From the NCBI GenBank assembly GCA_021397835.1, contig JAJFZO010000863.1:1860001-1924000 (forward strand): DNA of 64,000 nt. The letters run 5' to 3'. A program made the translations under genes and the position numbers. This document shows positions 37,201 to 49,800 of this stretch, in pieces (positions within the stretch are counted from its first letter, which is position 1; every line of letters starts with the position of its first letter). The notes beneath the pieces are model-generated. The model worked only from the letters and a program-made list of their open reading frames with translations. It did not search any database and was not told where the DNA came from. Source of the stretch: Moringa oleifera. Lineage: Eukaryota; Streptophyta; Magnoliopsida; Brassicales; Moringaceae.

Positions 37201-40200
37201 GTATAGGTGATGGATACGGAATGAGCAATGCTGATTCTTTTGGGTCTGGGAATTTCTACGGGGCAGTAACATCTATGGGGTCGATGACGAATGCACAGAA
37301 TCTAGATTCAGTAAGCTTGCAGTCTCTGTCGAAAAGCAATTCTTCTTTGGTAAGCAATCAGTCGACGCAACAGGCTGCGCACATGAAACCTCAGTCCATT
37401 GATCAATATGAGAATATGATCCAATCTACACTACCTTCGAGAGACAATCTACTACAGTCTCATCAACAGCCCCATCAGTTTCAGCAACAGCCCCATCAGT
37501 TTCAGCAACAACAATTTGCTCAACCGCAACGACAACAGAAGCAGCAAAGTCAGCTGCACCAGCAGCTGTTGAACAATGATCCTTATGGTCAGGTTCAGTT
37601 GACTTCGGAACTAGGCGGTCAAGTTAAGCGGGACTCTGGAGTGGAGCACCAGAATGAAGTGTTGCACTCGCAAGCTTCTGAACAATTCCAGCTATCTGAA
37701 CTGCAGAATCAGTTTCAACAGAACCCTGCTGAAGATCATTCCAGGAGTGCTCAGCATCTCACAGTTCCAACTGGACAGCATGATAATTGCTCATCACAGC
37801 CTCAAAATTCTCAACAGATGCAACAAATGTTGCATCAGCATCAATTGGTTTCAGATTCGCATAAAGATTTTGGAAGCCTTCCTGTTGGAGCACAATCGGA
37901 ATCAGTTCTGCAGGGTCAATGGCATCCTCAGTCACAAGACAGGACTCAAATATCAGGGAACATGCCTCATGAGCAGCATGTTCAGGCGGAATTCCATCAG
38001 AGAATATCAGGGCAAGATGAAGCTCAGCGCAATAATTTACCTTCAGAGGGGTCTATTATGGGTCAAACTCTTGCTCCTAGAAGCACAGGCGAGCCCCCAA
38101 ATGCAACTGCTGTCCAATTTAAATCTGGAAATGGGAATCGTGATCGTCAATTCAGAAATCAGCAAAGGTGGCTTCTGTTTCTGCGCCATGCTCGTCGATG
38201 TACTGCTCCTAAGTGTCAAGATCCACATTGCATCACTGTCCAAGACCTATGGAGACACATGGATAAGTGCAATTTAGCTCAGTGCGAGTATCCTCGTTGC
38301 CATCATACTAAGATATTGATTCATCATCACAAGCATTGCAAGGATTTGCATTGCCCTGTCTGTATTCCTGTGAAGAATTATTTGCAGCAACAAGGGAGAG
38401 GACGCAGCCGTCCACATGCTAATCCTGGTTTGCCAAATTCAGTTAGTGGATCCTGTAAATCATATGATTCTGTAGATGCTTCTGCTAGAATGAGTTTGAA
38501 AGGTCCATCAGTTGCAATTTCAGAAGATCTACAGCCTTCTGTAAAACGCATGAAGATAGAGCAGTCTTGCCAGTCCATTGTTCCTCAGACTGAGAGTTCT
38601 GTGGTGTCAGCTTCTGTCGCTACTGAACCTCATGCATCTGATGACATACAGCACCAGGATTTTCAACATGCTGATTCATCTACACCAATTAAATCTGATA
38701 TTTTGGAAGTCAAGACGGAAATTCCTGATGGTTCTGGACTAGGAAATTCTGGTATTAGTGAGATGAAGAAGGACAATCCAGATGATATCACCAAACAAAG
38801 ACTCGATGGTGAGCCTGTGATATATGATGAGCCTGCTAGTTTACCGAAGCAAGAAAATATTAAATCTGAGAAAGAGAGTGAGCCAAACAAGCAAGAAATT
38901 ATGTCACAACCTGTTGAAAATGTAGCTGGAACCAAGTCTGGCAAGCCAAAAATAAAGGGTGTATCATTGACTGAATTGTTCACTCCAGAGCAAGTGAGGG
39001 AGCATATTACAGGCCTTCGGCAATGGGTTGGCCAGGTAAGAATTTTCATTCAAAGTCACAAGTTGATGGTATAATGTTGTATTATGTGGTTAACAGTCCT
39101 CAGCGATTGAGGTTGTAACTAAGTAAATTCCCCAAGTTGCTCTAGTTATCCTCCAGTAGTAGACCTTGTTTTATCCACACGTATAATGTCATCTTTACAG
39201 CAGTAATTGAGCAAGAATTGTTTGCTTATCTTCTGTTATTGTTTTATACGTTTACTTTTTCTTTATTCAAATTGGGTCTCATTGAGTGGTATGGAAGTTC
39301 GATCTGCACTTTTTCCTTTTCACATTTTTTCGTGCCTGTAAAGTTTCTTATCAAGGGTCCGAGTCTTTCAAGCAGTATTTCTGTAGGATCCCTTTTCTCC
39401 ATTGTATGTTGTGTTTACCATCATCTGTTAGTGGAAAATGTGCACAAGATCATGTTTTCCATTCTTTCAGTATGACAGGTGCTCTTTGCCAACAAAGCAT
39501 TTTCTTTGGTTCTTTCTACTTATATCACCTGATTCATATATTTTCTTAGACAGTTGAAGGCCTTAGACTATTTTATGTATGTTGTTCCTGAAATTGCTTC
39601 TTCTAGCCTTCTGCAGCACTCACGTCGTTCATTCAATTATCTGAGTCTTTCATGCATTCTTTGCTTCATCTAAATTCCATTACTTAATTATCAGCATCTC
39701 ATCCATTATGAAGTGTTGAAAAATGGAAATAATTTTATGCCAAGTCTGTGTGAAAAGGAAAATAAGTTTGAATGATCTGCTGCTTTGCAGTTTGCAAATG
39801 TCTAGACACTGGGTGACCATGCCTATTGGTCGGTATAAATATGTTACAAGTTTCATAAAAGGGAAATTATGAGCCAGGTCTTGGTAATCATTGCTGGATT
39901 AGGCTTCTACCATCTGCCCTTTCTCCGCTAGGCTTTTAGCAATTTCATGTCATTACTTATTTCTTAAATTACTTTCTTCTATCTATATTTTCTTTGGATC
40001 ACAACATTGTCGTGTCTGACTAGCACATTAATGTCCATGATGGATGATGTTATCTTTTTTTTTTTCCCTTTTCTTTTAACAGAGTAAAGCGAAGGCAGAA
40101 AAGAATCAAGCAATGGAGCACTCAATGAGTGAGAACTCCTGCCAATTATGTGCAGTGGAGAAGCTTACGTTTGAACCACCACCCATATATTGTTCACCAT

Positions 40201-43200
40201 GTGGTGCTCGTATTAAGCGAAATGCAATGTACTACACAATGGGAGCTGGTGACACACGACACTACTTTTGTATTCCCTGCTATAATGAGGCTCGTGGAGA
40301 CACAATAGTTGTTGATGGGACTGCCATACTGAAAGCAAGGCTTGAGAAGAAGAAAAATGATGAAGAGACTGAAGAATGGGTATGTTTATTAGTTGTCTTA
40401 ATCTATTCTTGATATGTTCATCTGTTGCATGATGGGCCTAAAAGTTTGCTTGTATATCATCCTTATTCAATGATCAAATGCAGTGGGTGCAATGTGACAA
40501 GTGCGAGGCTTGGCAGCATCAAATCTGTGCCTTGTTTAATGGCCGTCGGAATGATGGTGGGCAAGCCGAGTATACTTGCCCTAATTGTTATATAGCAGAG
40601 ATTGCACGAGGCGAGCGAAAGCCTTTACCACAAAGTGCTGTTCTTGGGGCTAAAGATTTGCCAAGAACTATCCTTAGTGATCACATAGAGCATCGATTAT
40701 TTAGGAGACTGAAGCAGGAAAGGATGGAGAGGGCTAGAATTCAAGGAAAAAGTTATGATGAGGTGATTTATGATGCCGATGTTCTTGCTGTTTTCTAGGC
40801 TGATGGTTTTGTCATATGTTGTTCCTGGTAACTCTATTAGTAGCTTTTTCTGCTGATATGTTTTCCTGCTATCTATTGATACGTAACTTGGGTCTGTCCA
40901 TTAATTTTGATGGTTTGAGCATACATGGCAGACCTATTCTTCAACTTTTTTTAGTTCAGGCTGGATCTGAGCCTTTGTTTGCTAGTAAATGTAAGATGCA
41001 GAGGTTTATATGACAATATAACTTAACACTTCTCTGCTGAGCAGCTTTGTGAGTGTAAAAGCCTCTGCCTGGTCTTATTTATGTAAAGCTTTTCCAACAG
41101 TAGCTTTCCGATGTTCTTGCTGTTTTCTAGGCTCATGGTTTTGTCATATGTTGTTCCTGGTAACTCTATTAGTAGCTTTTTCTGCTGATATGTTTTCCTG
41201 CTATCTATTGATACGTAACTTGGGTCTGTCCATTAGTTTTGATGGTTTGAGCATACATGGCAGACCTATTCTTCAACTTTTTTTAGTTCAGGCTGGATCT
41301 GAGCCTTTGTTTGCTAGTAAATGTAAGATGCAGAGGTTTATATGACAATATAACTTAACACTTCTCTGCTGAGCAGCTTTGTGAGTGTAAAAGCCTCTGC
41401 CTGGTCTTATTTATGTAAAGCTTTTCCAACAGTAGCTTTTAAATGCAATTGATCACCAATAATCTCTGCTGAATCTTCTTGTGGAATGTAAACAAATGTT
41501 CCATTTTCCAACAGCCTATTTCCTGGAGATTTTTCTTGGAATTTCTTCTTAACACATATAGATGGGTGTTGCTGGTGACAGCTTTTTGCATGCTGTTGGT
41601 TCTGAGTTCTGCTGCCAATATTAGGTGTACACAGTGCTCTTGGTCTTTCTGGTGCACTTATGCTGTTATCTTATTCTCACATTCTTGAAGTCAAGATGTG
41701 AAAGGATGCTTCATATGATTAGCTAATTTTTTCTTTAATTGATAATGCCAGGTTCCTGGGGCTGAGGCTCTTGTAATCAGGGTTGTTTCATCTGTTGACA
41801 AAAAGTTGGAAGTGAAGCAGCGCTTTCTTGAAATTTTTCGAGAAGAGAATTACCCGACGGAATTCCCCTATAAATCCAAGGTATAGGTGGTATATGAATG
41901 ATTTTGATTCAATCTCTTATAAGAAAAGGTGCTGTTGTTGTTATTACGTAATGCATGATGACCCTAGATTGTGATTTGAAAAATGACTCGTAGTTATTTT
42001 GTTTTTTAGGTAATTTTATTGTTTCAGAAGATTGAAGGTGTAGAAGTGTGTTTATTTGGGATGTATGTCCAAGAATTCGGGTCAGAATGTCAGTTTCCAA
42101 ATCAGCGGCGCGTATATCTCTCGTATCTGGATTCTGTGAAGTATTTCAGGCCTGAGATTAAAGCAGTGACTGGAGAGGCTCTCCGTACATTTGTTTACCA
42201 TGAAATTCTGGTACATGTTAATTCTTGTTGATCCTTTTTTCCTGTGTGATATTGCTCGTATAGTTGGGATGATATTGTGCATATTGATCTTTTGGATTTT
42301 GATGCTCTTTTCAGATTGGTTATCTCGAGTATTGCAAGAAACGTGGTTTTACGAGTTGCTATATATGGGCTTGCCCTCCACTAAAGGGTGAAGACTACAT
42401 CTTGTATTGTCATCCAGAAATTCAGAAAACACCAAAATCTGATAAACTCCGGGAATGGTAAACCTTGAGAAACTCTGTGGTTTAAATAGTATGATAAGTT
42501 TTGTTTCTTTAACCTATCTTTTGCCATGCAGGTATCTATCAATGTTGAGGAAAGCTGCAAAGGAAAATATCGTAGTTGAACTTACTAATTTATATGACCA
42601 TTTCTTTGTACAAACTGGTGAATGTAGAGCTAAGGTAACAGCAGCTAGGTTGCCATATTTTGATGGTGACTACTGGCCAGGTGCTGCTGAGGACCTAATT
42701 TATCAGCTCAATCAAGAAGAAGATGGCAGAAAGCAAAACAAGAAAGGAACAACCAAAAAGACGATAACCAAAAGGGCCTTAAAAGCATCTGGTCAGTCTG
42801 ATCTTTCTGGTAACGCGTCAAAGGACCTGCTGCTAATGCATAAAGTAATCTCTTCCTCTTTTTTCTATAAAATTTCTTCTCAATCATTTGCCTTTAGTCA
42901 TAATCGTTGCATTTATTATCACCAGATTGTTTTAATAGTTGTGCCTTATTGTGCACAATATGTAATTGATTAGAGTTATTTCTCCTTTCATTTTATAGAA
43001 TTGAAGTTTCATCCCTTTTATTATGGTATTCAATAATTGTTACTTACATTGCTTTTTTCTCGTCTTTTCTCCTTTTTCCTCAAGCTTGGAGAGACCATTA
43101 GCCCAATGAAAGAGGATTTTATCATGGTTCATTTGCAGCATTGTTGCTCACATTGTTGCATTCTGATGGTATCTGGAAATCGCTGGGTCTGCAACCAGTG

Positions 43201-45724
43201 CAAAAATTTCCAGATTTGTGATAAGTAAGAATTCTACAATCTTCACCTTTGGCTATTCTTTATCCAGAAATTAATTTAATGTGCTTTATTATATTTAATT
43301 AAATATCTTACATGGGGTGGGGGAGGGAGGGGGGGGGGGAGAAGGTTCTAAATCATTGATAGTGATATGATTGGTGTCAACATTTATAAGAAGTCAATAC
43401 TCAGTAAGCATGGCTGACAGAAATGCGGTTAGGAAGACGTGAAAGAGGAGAAAAGAAGACAAATAGGGAATGGTTATGTCGTGGTAAAATGCCTTGAACA
43501 TTTTATGAATAATGTTGAATCAACAAAGTTAGGTTGGGACTTGCTCTACATAGTTGAATCTGTTTAAAGGGGGAAAATCTATGCTTGCAGCTGTGATCTC
43601 TTTTCAGTGCATTCCCTTTAGTTGATAATATTGAAGTGATTTGTCCCCCTCCCTTTTTCGCTAATTTTGTACAAAAAGGAATTTCAAGGTGTGGTGCTCT
43701 CATGCATCAATTGATCATCATTTATTTTAGGTTACCTTGCAGGCACTGCTGGCTCCTTTACTTTGAAGAGTTAACAGTTTTCCCTTATTTTATATCCTTA
43801 TGAATGTTTTATTAGGAAATCAATAGTATGATTGTTATTCTCTCATTGTCTTCATCTCTTGCTTACTCTCCCTTTCTCTTCCCTACCCATGGCTGAGCTG
43901 CTTCTGCCGATTAGGAGCATTTTGTATGTCTATTTTTCGCCACAGTATCATAAAGGATCAGTAATTGATCATCCCGAAGTAAAGCTGGACATTTTCCTAA
44001 GCAAGTTCCTTGTAGTAACTTAGGGTATCTGATTTTTTTTTTTTTTTTGGGCACCTTTGCAGGTGTTATGAGTCCGAACAGAAACGTGAAGAAAGAGAGA
44101 GACATCCTGTGAATCAGAGGGAAAAACATGCACTTTATCCAGTAAGTTGCTCGGTGCATAATTGATCATTCTTAGTTTCAAGAGTATGATTGTCACTTAT
44201 AGTTTTACTACTACATTTTTTCCCCTTAAAAAGAAGTTGGATGAATATGCTACTATCACCCTGCAGGTTGAAATCACTGATGTTGCTGGTGATACTAAGG
44301 ACAAGGATGAGATTCTTGAGAGTGAATTCTTTGACACTAGACAGGCCTTCCTGAGTCTTTGTCAAGGAAACCATTATCAGTATGATACGTTAAGGCGGGC
44401 TAAACATTCATCAATGATGGTCCTTTATCATCTTCACAATCCTACTGCTCCTGCATTTGTGACGACATGCAATTTATGTCACCTTGACATTGAGACTGGT
44501 CAAGGTTGGCGCTGTGAAGTTTGTCCTGATTATGATGTATGCAATGCTTGTTATCAGAAAGATGGGGGTATTGACCATCCTCATAAATTAACGAACCATC
44601 CATCCATGGCTGATCGTGATGCGCAGAATAAAGAAGCTAGGCAGCTACGGGTTTTGCAGGTATTGTTCGTGCTTCTTGTTATGAGGTTAAACTTTTCTTT
44701 TGGTTTAATAAATTTAATCACTTGACAATTGCTTGAATGAATGCCTCTGTGGAATTCAGATTCCCTAAAATGATTGATGTAACCTGAAGTCCATGATCAT
44801 GTTCATAACTGTTTGGTACTATATAAAATGACATAAGTAGGCAAGCAGATCTGAAAGACTTAAGTCAGCAATTGGCTGTGACTTGTATTATCTGGTGTTC
44901 CCAAGGCAATGCAGAATTCTAGGAGTGAGGTAGAGACGCATGCTAAAGCATGGCATCTCCTGCATATTTCACTTCTTCCTTCCCCTCAACTTAAATCAGA
45001 AATATTGGAATTAAGAAGGGAAGTGGGACAAAATGTGACATAGGAAGATCAAGGAGGTCACTTGCTCTTTGTTGTACACATAAGACAGTAAGAGTGGTTT
45101 TGTCTTTGGGATGCTATATTGCTTATGAGTAATGCTCTTGGTCTTACATGGCTGAACTTGAATTTGGGAATTTATTTTTCTTGTGAGTTCTAATTAGTGT
45201 TATTGAGCCTTTCTCTCTCTCTCTCTCTCTCTCTCGCTCTCTCTGTCTCACTCTCTTGCACAGAGGCTAATGAAATTGGTTATTTGACATTGCAGCTTAG
45301 GAAAATGCTTGACCTACTGGTGCATGCATCACAGTGTCGTTCTCCACATTGCCAATATCCTAATTGCCGGAAGGTGAAGGGTCTATTTCGACATGGAATA
45401 CAATGTAAAACACGAGCATCTGGAGGTTGTCTTCTCTGTAAGAAGATGTGGTATCTTCTGCAACTTCATGCTCGGGCATGCAAAGAATCTGAATGCCATG
45501 TACCCCGTTGCAGGTATGCAATCGGCCTTTCTCTTATTTTTATGTTGATTAGTATTTAAAGATAATTACGCTGGCAGGTTATTTATAAAAACATTGTTAA
45601 TCTGTTCAGAGATCTCAAGGAGCATCTGAGGAGATTGCAGCAGCAGTCTGATTCACGACGTAGGGCTGCAGTGATGGAGATGATGAGACAGAGAGCGGCA
45701 GAGGTTGCTGGCAATTCTGGATGA
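34212..45724 (+). CDS. HAC1: p300/CBP-type histone acetyltransferase, HAC1 family
   Basis: Sixteen coding exons: 34212-34441, 35698-35812, 36145-36436, 36554-37066, 37207-39035, 40083-40379, 40484-40762, 41752-41880, 42010-42210, 42315-42457, 42532-42844, 43085-43224, 44063-44141, 44267-44659, 45296-45513, 45610-45724. Together they encode 1761 residues, a normal HAC length. Order: N-terminal Gln/Asn/Ser-rich region, TAZ zinc finger (about 697-780), PHD-type Cys cluster (about 1005-1130), KAT11 catalytic domain (about 1186-1450, with [13 protein letters not shown] and CYIWACPP), two ZZ fingers (about 1462-1505 and 1585-1625), and a second TAZ finger (about 1652-1735). It acetylates histones as a nuclear co-activator. 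The exon at 42010 starts [10 protein letters not shown], chosen over a later acceptor because it matches the family. The start MNVQAH is the family start. HAC1 versus HAC12 cannot be separated here. Confidence 0.96.
40778..41440 (+). repeat. 332-bp near-perfect tandem duplication in a HAC intron
   Basis: Copy 1 (40778-41109) and copy 2 (41110-41440) are direct repeats with a period of 332 bases and only a couple of visible differences (for example gctgatgg versus gctcatgg, and attaatttt versus attagtttt). The array begins 15 bases after the donor of the 40763-41751 intron, so each copy creates the same short chance frames. The high identity suggests a recent duplication or ongoing homogenisation. 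Confidence 0.95.
43313..43341 (+). repeat. G-run cluster (quadruplex-capable) in a HAC intron
   Basis: Runs of G (gggg, ggggg, ggg, then at least ten G) lie within 30 bases on the sense strand of the intron 43225-44062. Four closely spaced G-runs satisfy the usual quadruplex pattern. Folding is not tested. Confidence 0.6.
45211..45258 (+). repeat. CT microsatellite in a HAC intron
   Basis: An almost pure (CT)n tract with two or three interruptions lies 38 bases before the acceptor at 45295. It could extend the polypyrimidine tract for that splice site and is likely to vary in length among individuals. Confidence 0.85.
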
Positions 45725-46889
45725 CCAATTTGTACATATTATTTGGAGATTTTGGAGGAATGGCTGCCAGATAGAGAGGGAGGTAGATTATAGTTTCATA
45801 CTGCTCCGGTGAACACTTCTCCAGCCTGGAACCAGATGATGATGGGGAAACTGGCCATAAGGGGGGAACAATAGCATACTGTAGTACAGCAGATTGGTTA
45901 ATGATCACTTGTCAGAGGGAAAAATTCTTTGATTGGTAAGCCAGCAATCTGATTCCCTATGGAGCAAGTGAGCCTCCTCCTTCTCATCAGCAGCTGCTAA
46001 CCACCACCCCTGGGAGTCTAAAAGGGTACTGATAGTGTGTGAATCAGTGGTCTGATTTGGTGATTCTTTGATTTGATCCATCTTGGTATTTTGTCAAGAG
46101 TGCCATCCTTGGGGTGGCTAGTTGTACTATAATTGTTCTGATCTGTCTGAAAATGCTCTCTTGCGAAGGCACGTGGGAGGGAGTTTAGTTTTTATAAGCC
46201 CTTTCTTCCTTTTTTGGTCGCATTTTTCCCTCTCAAACGATGGCCTCTTCCCCCACTTTTTTGTAGAATGTCTTTCTTTAAAGGTGGAAAAAAAAAAATA
46301 AGTAGCATCTTATATACTGCATTTATTCATTTTCATTGATACTCAATATGTTTATGTATAGTCTACTTTCAAGTTAAATATTGTTGCCTTTTCACTCTCT
46401 TCCCAATTTCTTCACATTAGTACTGGCAGTTAATCATTCAAGCCCACAATGGTTACTTTTCTCCTGCTCTCTCTGGCTCCCAATTTAAGTTTAATTTCAT
46501 TCTCTAGTAAGCACCGAAGGGAGGGAAAAAAACTGAACTGGAGGGGAACACGTGTAAGGAAATAAGAGGAAAAGGGAAAGGAAACGTGGCGGCTTTTCTT
46601 CTTTGGGCCATTTTAAACCGCAAATCAGCTTATGTGGTCGGCGTCCTCCCTTGCCTGTCATCATTTTTGGCTTTTCTGCTTCGATTTTGATCTCTCTATT
46701 GACACCAACCATTTCTTATTATTTTTCCTAATTACGAAATAAAAATAATTTTACAATTATCCATTCTCCATAAGTTCTTAATTCTTCTTAAGAGGGTCAT
46801 ATTTGTACTTGTTTTTCAATCTCAAAGCACACATCGACATCGGTTTCTTTTGGTTATGTTCTGTTAGTTGAAAGACAGCAGCCTTCTCA
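45725..46889. other. HAC 3' UTR and HCF173 promoter/leader
   Basis: The HAC 3' UTR probably runs to about 46350. The HCF173 promoter follows. The interval contains no gene-like ORF beyond short chance frames. Confidence 0.5.
46549..46609 (+). promoter_or_regulatory. HCF173: G-box and site II motif upstream of HCF173
   Basis: A perfect CACGTG G-box lies at 46549-46554, and a TGGGCC site II motif at 46604-46609, about 280-340 bases before the HCF173 ATG. G-boxes bind bHLH/bZIP factors such as HY5 and PIFs in light-regulated promoters, which fits a photosynthesis gene. The regulatory role is inferred from sequence and position. Confidence 0.5.
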
Positions 46890-49800
46890 ATGGCAGCCAC
46901 AGCTACAGCAAGTTCCACTTTCAGCAGCAGCTTCAACATCAACACTAACCCAAAATGGACGCTAAACTGGAACACCAACAAGCGTTCAAACTTCTTAGTC
47001 CCCAGGGCTGCTTCCTCATCCAACTCCGGCAAGGACGACAACAACAAACCCAAAAACAACAAGAAAGCTAATGGAGAGATCGAAGATCTTTCTATCAAAC
47101 AAGAGCAGCAGCAACAGCAACAACAGCAGCAGCAGCAGGTGGCGTTGAGCTTGGATGACGTTAACCCGGTGGGCCTTGGAAGGAAATCTCGACAGATATT
47201 TGACGAGGTCTGGAGGAAATTCTCCGGGTTGGGACAGATATCGAGGACTACTCGTGCCGATGATCAAGATGCTCTGGATGCTCTTCTCATTAGGGAAGGG
47301 CCCATGTGCGAGTTTGCCATTCCCGGGGCTCAGAACACCATCGTCCTCGTAGTTGGAGCCACTAGTCGCATTGGCCGCATTGTTGTCCGCAAGCTCATGC
47401 TCCGGGGCTACACTGTCAAGGTTACTCCCCTCTCCCTTTGTTTTTGCCGCCTTTTCTTTTTTCATTTTATTTTCACTTTTCACTACGACGCTGTTTTCTC
47501 CGATGGTGATGCTCCCTATAATATAGCTATGTTGCTTGTGCAGAGAGAAATTTGCTTTGATTAATGTATTAGGAAACAGTGTGATGAATTTGATTTCCAT
47601 TTACTACAGTTTACGTCAGTTCTGTTATAAATTGATGGAGTGATTATGTTTATTTTGTTAATTGATTGGACGCTATAATATTTATCTAGACATCTATGTG
47701 AAAGTTGAATTCTCACTGTTCCTTGCAATCAGCAATCAAGATGAAAATCAATTTCCCTTTTAGAAAGAAAAATAACTAGATTTGCTTCTAAATATTATGG
47801 ATTCATTACTTTAGTATTTTGTAACTAATTTTATTTTATTTGTTAGGCTCTTGTAAGAGAAGCCAATGAACAAGTGTTAGATATGCTTCCAAGATCAGTG
47901 GAGATAATAACTGGGGATGTGGGTGAGCCGTCCACTGTTAGGGCTGCAGTAGAAGGCTGCAACAAGATTATCTATTGTGCCACTGCTCGTTCTACCATCA
48001 CTGCAGATCTTTACCGGGTTGATCACCAGGGCGTCTACAACCTCACTAAAGCATTTCAGGTTACTCCAAACCATGTTATCATCTCATTTGTGTCAATCTC
48101 TTTGCCACTTATGTGCATCTTACTGCTAGTTTTCTTAGAGTTTCCTTGCCACTATCAAGGCTTGATTTTGAATTGGATGCTTCATGTTACTGTTTTCCTC
48201 TCCATATTATTCATAACAACCTGTGCATAGTAAATCCAAAGTGCTTCTGAGAATCTGATGTTATTTTACATATGACAGGACTACAACAATAAACTAGCAC
48301 AACTACGAGCTGGAAAAAGCAGCAAAAGCAAGCTTCTTCTTGCAAAGTTTAAATCTGCTGAGTCACTGAATGATTGGGAAGTTCGTGAAGGAACTTACTT
48401 CCAGGATGCAATTACTTCCAAATATGATGCTGGAATGGACGCTAAATTTGAGTATACTGAGACTGGAGATGCTGTTTTTTCAGGTAATATTGGAATTAGG
48501 TCAACTATGATATACATCTGTTGATTGCAGTAATCAGAGTGACAGAAGCATCAGTTTTTTATTTTGCTTGAACTTGTACCTACAGGAATTGCTATGCTGA
48601 AATGAAAAAGTTAGTTCCAATTCTGCCAACAACTGTATTTTTCTTTTTCAACTGCAGGATATGTTTTCACTAGAGGAGGATATGTTGAATTGTCAAAGAA
48701 GCTTGCACTTCCTTTAGGTTGCACTCTTGACAGGTATTTGATGATTGTGATATGATAGTAGTGATCTATTTTTGCTGGATAATGGTTGTCAATGAGTTTA
48801 ATATTGAGTACTTACTTGCGAATTGACTTTGTTTTATGGTTCATCATCTTTCCATAATAATTTTATTTGGCGGTTAGGTATGAGGGTCTAGTTCTCTCTG
48901 TTGGTGGGAATGGGAGATCATATGTTATAATTCTTGAAGCTGGTCCTTCAGCAGATACATCTCAAAGCAAATTGTATTTTGCGAGAATTAGTACAAAAGC
49001 AGGATTTTGTAGGGTAAGGATCCTTCTTACCCACGTTTAAGGCTCTGGTTCCTGCAAGGTTACCAGTTTATGTTCCCTCTTTTTCTTTAGCACTCATATT
49101 GTCTCAATGTAGTTTCATGCCTTGCTTTTTCTGTAATTGGCAGGTAAGAGTGCCATTTTCATCCTTCCGTCCTGCAAAACCCGATGATCCACCATTAGAC
49201 CCATTTCTTGTACATACATTGACTATACGCTTTGAGCCCCGAAGACAGGTCTGTCCTTCTCATAACTTTTAATCCATTTCTGTTACATGTGTATGTTGAT
49301 CAGTGTGGTCAGATCAAATTTCATCGTGAACGTTTTAATAATGTGATTCCAGGTTCTTGTTGTCATACCTGTTGTGGATATCTATGAATGGTTTTGTAAT
49401 TTCATGTCTGCTCGTTAATTTTTCTAGTGAGGCTACTGCATTTATGTTTTTTTTTTTTTTTTACACTGATAATTGTGTATGAGCATCTTTGCTTGAAATT
49501 TTCTTTGTGAAGACTGATATAGCTGTCAAATTAGATTGCATGAAGTGTTAGTCTCATTATTGCATTAAATAGAGCCAGTTATATGCCTGTTAACTTTGAT
49601 TTTGTCAAGTTTAACTCTACCAAGTATATTTGTTTACTCAATTACTCAAATAAAAAAAATAGATAGATTACGTTTCTCAACTTACTGAACCAGACATGAG
49701 GGGCTGGTTGCATCCCACGGAGAGGAGCAACATTGAATTAGATTGACTCTTTTGGTCAGTAACATTAATCACAAGGTTCATGATGACTATTTTCTGATGA

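Noticed and set aside
38663..39049. 128-codon minus-strand frame inside HAC
   Set aside because: It is antisense to the large HAC exon, a by-product of its codon composition.
40816..41345. Repeated small ORFs starting [14 protein letters not shown]
   Set aside because: They are the same chance frame occurring in both copies of the 332-bp intronic duplication.
42028..42210. Alternative HAC exon start at 42028 after TTTCAG
   Set aside because: It stays in frame but loses six residues (VILLFQ) that are conserved in the family, so the acceptor ending at 42009 is preferred.
47016..47600. 194-codon minus-strand frame with a poly-Leu run
   Set aside because: It is antisense to the polyglutamine-containing first exon of HCF173.
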